In this document: piece after piece, positions 52,947 to 63,009 of the stretch
How positions within the stretch are numbered: the stretch's first letter is position 1
How the letters are laid out: the number at the start of each line of letters is the position of its first letter
Assembly: GCF_963676685.1 (NCBI RefSeq)
Contig: NC_092344.1
Span: 50,800,830-50,864,829, forward strand
Direction: 5' to 3'
Origin: Mytilus edulis
Lineage: Eukaryota; Mollusca; Bivalvia; Mytilida; Mytilidae
Length of the DNA stretch: 64,000 nt
Position numbers and translations under genes: made by a program
Notes under the pieces: model-generated
The model's database searches: none
What the model was told of the DNA's origin: nothing
The model's input: the letters and a program-made list of their open reading frames with translations, nothing else

Positions 52947-53444
52947 GCATATTTTCGTTATTATTAACTCAATTTCCCCAAATTTGATGCAGAGTTATTG
53001 ATGTATAAGTTGCTTGTCACAGTTAATGGGACTTATAGCAGTAATTTGGTTAAATTTTAAATAGACCAGACACGTGCTAGAAGTTTCTGGACACTAACTA
53101 ACAACAGATCCCTGTTCTAAGTCAGTCCTTACGTCAGTCCATGCATGGACTTCTATCACTGACGTTTTTGATCTACATGCTTGTAGTCATAAACAAGAAC
53201 AGGTCCATCAGTAAGTTCAAGCATGAACTTAAAGTTAGTGTCCTATCGTTATCAGAAGTTCAAGCATGAACTCAGATCTTCCGATTGATATGATTCTCAA
53301 GCTTGGGAATTAATCAATCACTGTGACAACAACCGAGACGGCTAAACGCCAAATGATGTTTATTTTATTGTATGTATATCATGTAGTATGTATCTTAGTT
53401 TATTATCTTAATAAATATATAGTCTATGTTTTGTTGTGTATAAA
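52947..53444 (+). repeat. Repeat B2
   Basis: 498 bases, about 97% like B1, with an eight-base gap (GCTAAAGT missing) and a few substitutions. It is separated from A2 by about 96 bases unlike anything after A1. Confidence 0.9.
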
Positions 53445-53539
53445 TGTCTTTTTGTTTTTTGTTTTAATGTTTGATACCTTGCTATGCAAAATGTGTGAAA
53501 AATTATCAATATTTTTGAAGTTGCTGTTAGTTTTGATGT

Positions 53540-54170
53540 TTTGTTCTTGTTCTTGTCGTATTTGGCACCACTTTTTATAATTTTTGGTCATCAATGCTCT
53601 TCAACTTTGTACTTGTTTGGCTTTCTTTACTATTTTGATCTGAGCGTCACTGGTGAGTCTTATGTAGACGAAAATATTAATATAAATATTAGCCTGGTAC
53701 TTTTGATAACTATTAGCATATCGAAATGTCCTATTGTAATGTTTATTTGTGTATTTCTATGTCCTGAATGTTCTTGCAGTTATTTGTACTGTAGTCCTGT
53801 CATGTTATGTTGTCATTTTAGTGTTATATTTAACATTGCCATTAAAGTGCGAGGTTTGATTAGCCACAAAACCAGGTTCAACCCATCATTTTTCTTAAAA
53901 TGTCCTGTACCAAGTCAGGAAAATGGCAGTTGTTATCTTATAGTTCGTTTCTATGTGTGTTGCATTGTCGTTTTGTTTTTTTGTGTTTCATTTTTTGTTG
54001 CACTTCAGTGTTTCAGTTGTTTCGTTGTTTTCTTCTAGTTGATGTGTTTACTTCAGTTTTAGTTTGTAACCCGAATTTGTTTTCTCTCAATCAATTTATG
54101 ACTTTAGAACTACTGTTGCCTTTATTTGTCCTCTTTCTTTTCTCATTTTGTTTTTGTGATATATAAAATA
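53540..54170 (+). repeat. Dispersed repeat, second copy of the window-start unit
   Basis: Aligns with the first ~300 bases of the window: GTAGTCCTGTCATGTTATGT, CATTAAAGTGCGAGGTTTG and CCTGTACCAAGTCAGGAAAA. It is open in one frame for 165 codons because T-rich DNA has few stops; not a gene. Confidence 0.65.
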
Positions 54171-54779
54171 AACCAATATTGTGTGTAAAAGACAGTTTAT
54201 AATTCGAAACCATTGAATGAAAAACCTGTTTGTAATTCAAAACCAATGTGTTTTAAAAAGGCAGTCAATTGTATTGAAAACCCTTGAATTTTGTAGAACT
54301 CCTGAGTCCCACTTTTCTTCAGAGTGATCTCTCCCTTATACAACCTTCACCTTCCTTTGTATCAGGAACGTTTTGAAGGATGTATTTTTCTGAGGTTTTA
54401 TTCTCGATGAAATCTCGTTCGGAAATTATTCCATAAACATGCAATAAAAGTCGAAAATATAAATGAATATAAGACAATATAGCATGTTTTATACGGTAAA
54501 AGTTCAATCTTTGATTAGCATATTAGTGTCTTACTTGCTGTCTTTTGTACAGATTTTTCTACTGCATCTTTACATTTCACTTTTGTAAGTATGTTGTAGA
54601 ATGATCCTGTTATGTGTCGTACCAGCCATTCAATGTCATTAAAAACCACCCAGTTAGTTATTAATGATAAAGACTTCACCACCAAATGTTCGTTGTCGTT
54701 CCTGTAAGTAATGTAAAACGAATCAAATAAGTGAAGTTCTGAACATCGGATGACCACAAGTTCTTGGGGATGGTCACAA

Positions 54780-55225
54780 ACACTTGTCTCAGAACAAAAT
54801 CACATCCCCAAGGGTGACTGGGGATTAGAAATATGGTCGCTTGTTCTTCTCCCGACCGGCAGTAAAACGCTTGCTAAGCGGGGCATCCGTTTGGCTGTGC
54901 GGGATGTATCAAGTTCACAGTCACGTCCGGTCGGAAAGGGGACGTTAAATTCGATGTCTCGTGAAAGGAGAGCGCCACGCTCTTTGCACGTAAAGAACCC
55001 TTTCAACAACTCTTTGAGGGTTCCGTAGGTGGCCTGTTGCAAGGCAAAATTTCTGTCCCTATCCAATAGACCCTCATTTTCCAGTGAAAGTCCAAATACC
55101 CCAGAACATCATCCCAGATGGCCTCCATTGTGACAAGACCTACCTATTGGATTTATTGTGAACTTGTTCTCATCCTGAATATGCATGAAATATTTGCCAC
55201 TGGACGTTAAGGAACCAACGATCAA
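54780..55225 (+). repeat. SINE-like repeat, best copy in window
   Basis: Includes TTCTCCCGACCGGCAGTAAA, GGGGCATCCGTTTGGCTGTG, TCTTTGCACGTAAAGAACCC and GAATATGCATGAAATATTTG, ending CCACTGGACGTTAAGGAACC and AACGATCAATCAATTAT. GC content is above its surroundings. Partial copies are at 14210-14300, 15060-15410 and, tail only, near 62475-62512. No tRNA-like promoter boxes that I can prove. Confidence 0.65.
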
Positions 55226-55424
55226 TCAATTATCTCTATACCTGAAAGTGAGGTTAATGTACAGAGATCTGTTTTTTCTGAGACAAATTCGTGCGTGGAT
55301 AATGAACAAATGACAGGGAATTCAACTTCCTCGTAATAGCTATTATATTGTAGTGATATAAATATGTGTACTCATCTGGGTTTGTTGTAATGTATCATGT
55401 ATATTAATATATTTGTATATAAAA

Positions 55425-55605
55425 GAGGGACGAAAGATACCAAAGGGACAGTCAAACTAATAAATTGAAAATAAACTGACAACGCCATGGCCAAAAATGA
55501 AAAAGACAAACAGACAACAATAGCACACACAACATAGAAAACCAAAGAATAAGCAACACGACCCCCCCCCAAAAAAAAAACAACAAAAAAACAAAAAAAA
55601 CTAGG
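55425..55605 (-). mobile_element. Penelope-like 3' tail
   Basis: Minus strand reads GGGGGTCGTGTTGCTTATTC, then GCCATGGCGTTGTCAGTTTA, then TTGACTGTCCCTTTGGTATC and the terminal CTTTCGTCCCTCTTTT, matching 50140-50299. Upstream lies a low-complexity A-rich run. Confidence 0.75.
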
Positions 55606-55639
55606 GGTTTTATATGTATATAACAGTTACATGTATACA

Positions 55640-56564
55640 TAATTTCCCTCCATTTCTATATCATTTATTCTACTATAATGATGATAGTGTAGGTCATGTG
55701 TATGGTGGACACTCTTCTGTAATATTCCGATTTTTAAAATTAATTGGATTTGAGTAGGCATTCATATTTTCCCGCAAAACGTTCTTGAATTATTCTTCCT
55801 AGTGCGTTAAAACAATTTTTCTGTATGTGTGCATAGATATTAATGATATATTTCTCACGACAAAACATTTTCATATCATTAATTTATGTTCTAAAAAAAA
55901 TAGTTTTAATAAGTATTCATTGAAGAAATGAACATGCATATAACAAGCGATAAGGAATGTTATTTTGCACTCGATAATGTCCGCGTATTTATAGAATAAT
56001 TAGTTACCAGTCAAAAACGAAAGTGCTGGCCCATATTTATTTTCCTTCTAAAAAAGATTTTGTTACATAGATAATACCAAGTTTTGTGTAGCTAATTGCT
56101 GCTTTAAATCCTAGTCTTGTCTTTTATGTGTTTGCAATCCACTTTTAGTATATACATATTTATATTTATATTTATGTAGTCTTGGGTTTGTTTTTGTTGT
56201 TGCTTAATTGACAGAATAAATAATAGCGGGATAAATAAAGATTATCGAGTCTTCGTATTGCGATATCGTAAAATATTATCCGCGAGCAACAATGTGAACC
56301 TTTTTGGCGAAACTGCTCTAGAATGTACGCCATCGGAATAAAACTTTCGTCTCGTCTTCAGAAAGCTCGCGAAATACTGACGACTTGTGAAACCCCAATA
56401 GGGGACATAATTAAAGCTATGCTTTAAGGAAAATAGAAATGAACAATATTTATCAATTTATCATATTCCTTATGTACTGCTGATGCTCATCGCTTTTCCT
56501 CAAATATGATGAAACAAAGTACAAAATACTTTAAAAGCATTCACAGCAAAAGCTCACCAAACAT
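55640..56564. other. Non-coding stretch
   Basis: No recognisable gene or repeat. Confidence 0.4.
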
Positions 56565-56971
56565 TTAAGGATGTACTTAGGTGAGGTTTTGGAATTTGTG
56601 TCAAATGTTCGGACTCCTTGGTGTTTTTCAATACAATACAATGTAAAATATTTTGCCCGATAACACCAATTTATTTTTTCATGTAAGACTTAATAGCTCA
56701 TGAAAGGTCATTTACCAAAAATTCAGAAGATTCTTGATTTTCTTTCTTTTGTTTTCGGATCCAATAATACCAATGCAAATATAAGGTAAAAGTCCGAGTC
56801 AGCCTTTTCCCGCCATACTTAAAATCTCAAATATCTCGAAAAGGAGGTCCATGACCTAACAATATATTTAGCGTCTTTTTATCCTTAATTGATGCTCTAC
56901 CAGCTTATAGTATCAAATTTAACTTCTTAATTTATTAATTTTCACCAAACCTCACCTAAGTACATCCTTAA
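56565..56971. mobile_element. MITE flanked by TTAA (piggyBac-like)
   Basis: TTAA at 56565-56568 and 56968-56971 flank ends GGATGTACTTAGGTGAGGTT and their exact inverse AACCTCACCTAAGTACATCC. 399 bases inside, no frame. TTAA target duplication is the mark of piggyBac-type transposition; since TTAA could also be part of the inverted repeat, the class is probable, not certain. Confidence 0.75.
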
Positions 56972-56984
56972 ACAGACTTATAGT

Positions 56985-57745
56985 TGTTAATTTTTGTGTT
57001 ATTTTTTAGTCTCTTGTGGAGAGTTGTCTCATTGGCAATCATACCACATTTTCTTTCTTTTATATTATTCTGAAAGGATATAGTTACGATACTGTTGTCA
57101 TTAAAGATGGCATATTTTGGTATTAATATAAATTCACTCGTAGGGTCTTTGCATCGGGAATAAACATATTTGGTCGAAAACTAGTTGTGGACATGATACA
57201 GGAATTTTTCTTCTAATATATGTTAGATGGTATGATACTTAAGGGATTGTGTTTGATTTTCAAATGATGAAGACATAATTTTTCAACCAGTTTAATTGAA
57301 GTATGGAGCTTGCATGTCAGTAACTGCTGGTTATCCTTTGTTGATTTATGTATCATTGTCATTTGCGTAGTTTCTTTTGTGACCTATTCTGCCATTGGAC
57401 TTCTTTGACTGTGTGTATTGCTGTGTTTTGTTTGTTCTACATTGGCTAGAGGTATAGTGGATGTTCGAGACCTCATATAACATGTTTGACCCCACTGCAT
57501 TTTTGCGACTGTCCTAAGTCAAGAGCCTCTGGCCATTGTAAGTCTTGTATGTTTTTTTTTCAATCTTTGTTCATTTATATGTTTTCGATTTTAGTATGAC
57601 ATCTATTTTCACTGAACAGGTATACATTTTCAATAGGGTTAGCTGAAGCCCGCCTTAGGATGCGGGATTTGTTTCGCTGCGGTGGTCTTCGGCTGTTTGT
57701 CTCTTTGACATATCCCCTATTTCCATTCTCAATTTTAAGGCAATA
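56985..57745 (+). repeat. Two dispersed repeat tails in series
   Basis: About 56985-57060 repeats the end of 19490-19835 (CTCTTGTGGAGAGTTGTCTC, CATACCACATTTTC). About 57340-57745 is the fullest copy of the family seen at 4385-4460 and 560-790: GTATTGCTGTGTTTTGTTTG, TCCTAAGTCAAGAGCCTCTG, GATGCGGGATTTGTTTCGCT, GTCTCTTTGACATATCCCC. Confidence 0.65.
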
Positions 57746-58280
57746 TATTTTAGACAGGTTCACCTTAGAAAAACGCATTAACTAAAATCTCTGTATCATA
57801 GAGTGCATGTAACTTAAAAAATGACAACTTATTTTTTAAAGCTGATACTTAAAATGAAACCAAGTGACAAAAGTAAAGTGAGCAAACACTATCTCGTAAA
57901 GAAATTATATTATGTCGACTAGTCTATGAAATAGGTTCATGTCCAGCGACACATGCCAAATTGATATACATTGTAGACTCCTTCATACCTTTTTGGAAAT
58001 TCCCCTAGAGAAAATTTACTCAACGACTTAAAGTACTTTTACGCCGATTTATCATAAATGTATGATATAGAACAACAAAAATATGGAAATGGCTCATTGA
58101 TATATTACACTCGTATCATCCGGTACGACATAGTATCTACCGAATGTGGATATTTAAAATAGTACATATATAATGTATATCTATATCACACCAAAGCCGA
58201 CAACGGTATCCTATAACATCAAAGTGCCTTGTAACACAGTTTAAAGAAGTTAACCGTGAATACAAAAAAGCTAAACTCGT
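57746..58280. other. 3' flank of the SOCS-box gene
   Basis: AT-rich, no frames or repeats of note. Confidence 0.4.
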
Positions 58281-58286
58281 TTTTAA

Positions 58287-58292
58287 TTTATT
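58287..58292 (-). promoter_or_regulatory. Polyadenylation signal of the SOCS-box gene
   Basis: AATAAA on the minus strand about ten bases beyond the TAA stop at 58301-58303. It is unusually close, implying a very short 3' UTR if used. Confidence 0.55.
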
Positions 58293-58300
58293 TAAGTATT

Positions 58301-59274
58301 TTATAGGAAATATTCATCTACACCAAGCACTGATTCGTCATATTCATCACGTTGTGAATCACTGAGAAATGTTTGTAGAACATCGGCTTTTTTCAAAAAT
58401 GATAAAATGGAGGACGGAATAGATTTTTCGTTATATCTTAGAAATCTAATATATTTGAATCCTTTATAATGTGAACACAAGACTCTCCTGCATATTTTCT
58501 GTAATGACCTTACATGACGATACCATTGTATATGTTTGTCAGGTGGAGTGTATGGAATCTTTTCTATTTCTAACCATTCCATTGTCGCTTCTGTTACAAT
58601 ATCTTGGACTGATGAAAGATCCATAATGTCAGGAAGTATTTCCAAAACTTCGTAATAGTTTAAAAGCCTGCAGGTTGTCCACCAATGCTTAACTGACAAA
58701 ACTGAGTTCGATGTCACAACCAAATAAAAAAATAAGCGGCAACCTCTTCTGGCTGCATAATAGCCATGTTGAAGGGAATCGAAAGTTTCTTGAGGGTTTT
58801 CTCCTCGTAGAAGAAAGTATTTCATAAGGCGGTCATCTTTATTATTCCACGTGTGAGTCAGACTGGTATCGGAATCAAATAGCACGTGTCCGTTTTCATA
58901 CAAAAGATGTACCACACGAACCTTATCAATCATATCGGTCCATGGGTGTTCAACGAAACCTATTGCTAAATCTATCATAGATTTTTTTTTCATCTTAAAC
59001 TTTTTGTTTGGTACCCCTGCCTTTGACAATACCTCTGAAATTTCGTGCATGTTTAAACTCTCAACCCAAGAAAGCAAGCTTATTCCCAAATATTTTGCAT
59101 TAATTTCAAAGCCGAATTCGATAAGAAGAGAAAGGTTCGTGACGTTTCCTTCAAACGCAGCAGCGGCTACAACTTCAGCCATTAAAAACCTTATACGTTC
59201 TTTCGGTCTTTTATTGATAAATTGGGCAAGAAAATCTGTTTTCTCAAGAATGATTCTCAGCTCTTTACTCCTTC
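58301..59274 (-). CDS. Last exon of the ankyrin/SOCS-box gene
   Basis: 324 codons to TAA. Open upstream to 59317 only because the intron end is stop-free. The C-terminal ~25 residues after the SOCS-like box are acidic (QRDEYDESVLGVDEYFL), an extension not typical of ASB proteins. Confidence 0.78.
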
Positions 59275-60758
59275 CTGCAATTAAAACAAAACAGAAAGTT
59301 CTATAGCAATACATCATCGATTATCTATAAATAAACTATAAATTGGAAGATAGAGATAAAACAATTACTTCATTCCATCATCAAGTAAAAGTGTGGGTTT
59401 TTTAAATAATTAAGAATTGGATGCTTTGTTTTGTAATTTTATTGGAGTGTAAAAGCGTTCACCGAAGCACATTTTGTATGAAGAAACTTTCTTATGCATT
59501 GTTGTGATGCTGGCACAGGTTGTCATAATATTGCATTTTATTTGGAAATATAATCTAATTTTTGAATGCCTCTCTCCGCTAATCACATGAACTCAAAAAG
59601 GAGCGTTACCAGGTGCGTCTACAGGTTCAGGATCCTTTTCTATGCATGCATCAACCGCCGTTTAAAATACCAGTTTTTAATATACCTCTATAGGTCTAGT
59701 ACGTTGAAAATGTATAGGGCAAAAAGAACGGACATCCTTACGGAGTGTAAACAAGACAACAACTCTTTGACCACAGGGGAAATCAAAATGATATGTTTCA
59801 AGTACCAGAATTGAAAAATTGCTTTTTATATGGTCTATTTAACCGTACCTGATTTCAGCAAGAACCCTATCAGAGTGTGATATCTATAAAAATCCACACC
59901 CCTCACACATGCAAGTGAGTTGATATCTCTGTCATTGCCACAAAGAATTGCATTTTTGATATCATGGATCCATATTGTCGAAACGTCTTCCCCTTCCAAA
60001 CGATGATTGTCCACTAGGTTCAACAAATCATTCAATGTGTCATAATGCTTACATTTCATTGCCCATGTTATAGCATTGATTTTGACATGATTGATATTGT
60101 TTTCACTATTTAAAAAATTCATGTAAGTGCCATAATAATACTTCTGTTTCGTAGTCCATGTTAAACCATTGATTTTGATATCGTCCTCACTATTTTGGCC
60201 GAAGACGTCGATGTTTTCAGGAACAGACCACATTAAATTTGGATGAAATGTTGCTATAGATTTTGCTAAATAGGGTAGTTGATGTACGATGGCCAATAAA
60301 ACTGGTGAAATTTTGTGTTTTAGAGAGATCAACAGATGATTCGGAATTTTTATATATGGACTTTCACAACAATATTGTATTAGTTTTTCTTTTCTAAATA
60401 ATACTGCCAAATGAATCCAATAAAACCCAGCTGTGCTCTTTGTGGCATTACGCAAAGGATTGCTGTCTTCCAACTGTTGAGTATATTTATACAGTTCTGC
60501 CGTTAAAAATTCTTGATCATATTTCACAGACATGCCACAAAGCTGCATCAAAACATGTGGACACTTTCCATAACGAATACTCAATTCCAACCTTTCATTT
60601 ATTTCCTTAAATGCGACATTTTGATTCCATGCAAGTTCCAGGTCGCTTGAACAAGAACATTCCCTTTGCTTTGAGCATCCATCATGTCCTTTCTCTTTAA
60701 ATGTTTCTGAAATTTTCAAGCAAATTCTATGAATAACAAAGAAAATTTTAATATACAT
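58301..60758 (-). CDS. Ankyrin-type protein with C-terminal SOCS-box-like motif (two exons seen)
   Basis: Exons 60758-59849 and 59274-58301, intron 59275-59848 (donor GTACGG, acceptor TTTTAATTGCAG). Both borders are phase 1 and join as a Gly codon, making LLKSGRSKEL. About 625 residues. The N-terminal exon has helical repeats (HVKINAITWAMKCKHYDTLN; a related KINGLTWTTKQKYYYGTYMN before it), degenerate ankyrin-like. The second exon has AAAAFEGNVTNLSLLIEFGF, a clear ankyrin helix pair. Near the C-terminus, SLQKICRRVLCSHYKG and IPSSILSFLKK follow the SOCS-box pattern that recruits Elongin B/C and Cullin-5, as in ASB proteins. So an E3 ligase substrate receptor is likely. A TTTCAG acceptor inside the first 20 codons suggests further 5' exons. 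Confidence 0.72.
59410..59482 (+). repeat. Partial GTAAAAGCGTTGA element in intron
   Basis: TTAAGAATTGGATGCTTTGT ... GTGTAAAAGCGTTCACCGAA; third copy of the family at 32881 and 34117. It lies in the 574-base intron of the SOCS-box gene. Confidence 0.6.
59849..60758 (-). CDS. Upstream exon of the ankyrin/SOCS-box gene
   Basis: 303 residues from the first ATG (60758). The sequence TTGAAAATTTCAG in codons ~14-18 is a good acceptor, so translation may really begin in an earlier exon, with this one starting at ETFKEKGHDG. A Cys-rich patch (CSKQRECSCSS) follows. Confidence 0.7.
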
Positions 60759-60841
60759 TATGACTTTTGTGTGTTGATATACATTTGTATATCTTATTAG
60801 AACAGATTATTGTGAAACGCATCAGCTGCCTTATTATAAGA

Positions 60842-61493
60842 ATAACCATTATCATTAAGGTTAGAGATATATCATGAAGCAAATATTCTATACTATAACG
60901 ACATTTGACTATAATACTCTGTCAATTTGCTATATCACTAATAGGATACATTTATATACTATAAAGACTTTGAAACAACATGGAGCTACCTTTTCATACT
61001 ATTTTGTCATTTCACTTTGTTATGAAGATAATATTTCATACTATATTATATGATTGTATATAGTGATATGCATGTATAAAGACATCTTGATATAACACGA
61101 AGCTACATTTTCATACTGATTTGTCATTTTACTAAACTATTATGTGATATTGGTATGCCATAAAGATACATTTTATACTATATATATGTCTTTATGACAT
61201 AGCAATATCACATAATAGTTTAGTTTAGTAAAATGACAAATCAGTATGAAAATGTAGCTCCGTGTTAGATCATAATGTCTTCCTAGTATGAAATATTATC
61301 TTCATAGCAATGTGAAATGACAAAATAGTATGAAAAGGTAGCTCCATGTTGTATCAAAGTGTCTTTATATAGTACATAAATGTATCTTAGTGATATAACA
61401 AATTGACAGAGTATTATAGTCAAATTAAATGTCGTTATACATGTAGTATATACAATTGCTTCATGATATATCTCTAACCTTAATGATATGGTT
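60842..61493. repeat. Long foldback (inverted repeat), ~320-bp arms
   Basis: The left arm from ATAACCATTATCATTAAGG and the right arm ending CCTTAATGATATGGTTACC are reverse complements with scattered mismatches. Blocks such as CATGGAGCTACCTTTTCATA / TATGAAAAGGTAGCTCCATG pair across a centre near 61168. Together they span about 650 bases with almost no loop. Foldback or long-TIR MITE; 84 bases upstream of the first seen exon of the SOCS-box gene, so perhaps in its intron. Confidence 0.85.
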
Positions 61494-61691
61494 ACCTGTA
61501 TGAAATAGTCCATATGGAATGTACACGGAATATAGTAGGAATATTGCTCTGAATTCCTATTAAATAAGAGTGATATTCTAGTCGGATAGTGGTAGGAATC
61601 CACATGAAAAATAGCCGAAAAATTTAAATTAGCAGGAATTTCTTTAGTAGAAATATTGTATGTACAGTGGAGATCACTTCTAACCTCTCAT

Positions 61692-61967
61692 TAGAACTGT
61701 CAGAATATTCTGTAATAGAACTGTTCTACCCTGTCCTAGAACAGTTCTACCTAGAACAGTTCTACCCTAGAACTGTTCTAAGTAGAACTGTCAGAATCCG
61801 TTCTAGGTAGAACTGACTAAATCAGTTCTAGGTAGAACTGTCAGGATCAGTTCTAGGGTAGAACTGTCTAAAATGATCAGTTCTAGGTAGAACTGTCCAA
61901 ATCACTTCTAACCGTAGAACTGTCAGCAGAACTGACTAAATTAGTCAGGACTGTAGAACAGTTCTAA
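61692..61967. repeat. Cluster of AGTTCTA/TAGAACT palindromic half-sites
   Basis: About twenty half-sites of TAGAACTG or CAGTTCTA in 275 bases, many paired as AGTTCTAGGTAGAACT or TAGAACAGTTCTA, spaced 10-25 bases. It is not a simple tandem repeat: orientation alternates and spacers vary. Confidence 0.85.
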
Positions 61968-63009
61968 ATGACGTCACTGCAGTAAGGGCACTTTAGAATT
62001 TAGAAGAAATAAATCACTTCCAATTACATTGGTATATATTAAATAGCAGATTTTCTATATTTTTTAACTGATCAAACGACTTTTATTACGTTATACATGT
62101 ACAAATATCGAAGTGAATAGAAGGTTATCCAACTCATCGGAGAAATATTTTTATAAGATTGCATACGAAAACATCATTGTTTACGTTTCTTCGTTCCCCG
62201 TTTTTAACAGTCTCTTCCTAAATAAAACTCTGCATTTAATTCATGGAATTTTAATCGTAATTTACCTTGTTTGCCTTGGATTTACATTCATTTAAGATCC
62301 TGTTTTGACAAATGTTCAAACGAAATTTGTACAGTGGATGAATTATGGGATATTAATGAAAAAAGTGTTGTATAACGTAAAAAAACTATATATACATTTG
62401 CACCATCTCGTCAATTTAGCCAGACTTATCCATAACGATTATAAATGATATCTGGGAGTCTGGAACTCAGAAAAATATACTGGATCTGAACAAGAATGAA
62501 ACATTTGCCCCTGGACGTTCGGCTACAAAAAAAAACATGCATTTTTCTTTGCCTTCTTCAAATTATATTAACAGTATACTATTCCAAGAAGAGAACTTCC
62601 CATACATGTACTTTTTATTCTATTTTTAAAATAAAGTATATGAATCAGTCATGTGAGTGTTGGATGATGCCATTAAATAGTTTTGATTAAAAAAAAACCA
62701 TCACAAACTAACTGAATTAAACATGTTAAAAAGTCACTTTAGCATGTTTAATGATGGTTCATTATTATGGATACAGAGAGAAAATAACGGCGCGCTAAAT
62801 TCTTAGATATGGTATAAATACATCTTGTCGCTATTTGTCTGCCATTACTGGATATCACACAGGTTCCCGTAAAATTTTGACGTCATAAAACAAAATATCT
62901 GACGCCACAATGGAAAAGTCATTGTTGTATGCTTCAAAAGTTTAAGAGGCCGGGTCAGCCAGGATTAGCGATAAGGTATATTGTGTTTCAAAGTTGGTGT
63001 CATTTTTAT
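61968..63009. other. Non-coding stretch
   Basis: No gene. The piece at about 62475-62512 (GAATGAAACATTTGCCCCTG) resembles the tail of the repeat at 54780-55225. Confidence 0.4.

Larger units (their letters stand above)
41217..53444 (+). mobile_element. Tyrosine-recombinase retrotransposon with split direct repeats, decayed and filled with insertions
   Basis: Layout: A1 (41217-41389), gag-like frames, RT-RNase H, tyrosine recombinase (ends 45389), B1 (52179-52683), A2 (52678-52850), B2 (52947-53444). A1 and A2 are about 96% alike, B1 and B2 about 97%. A2 starts exactly where B1 ends, while the same B end at 53444 runs into unrelated DNA. This A1...B1-A2-B2 order is the split direct repeat plan known from Ngaro/PAT-type elements of the DIRS order. 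The 6.8 kb between recombinase and B1 holds other insertions. The gene part is firm; extension to 53444 is inference from the repeats. Confidence 0.7.

Noticed and set aside
53541-54038. 165-codon frame, Phe/Cys/Leu-rich
   Set aside because: It lies in a dispersed repeat also present at the window start, where the matching frame is broken.
61692-61967. Heat-shock element array
   Set aside because: The GAA and TTC parts are separated by three or six bases, not the two required in nGAAnnTTCn arrays.
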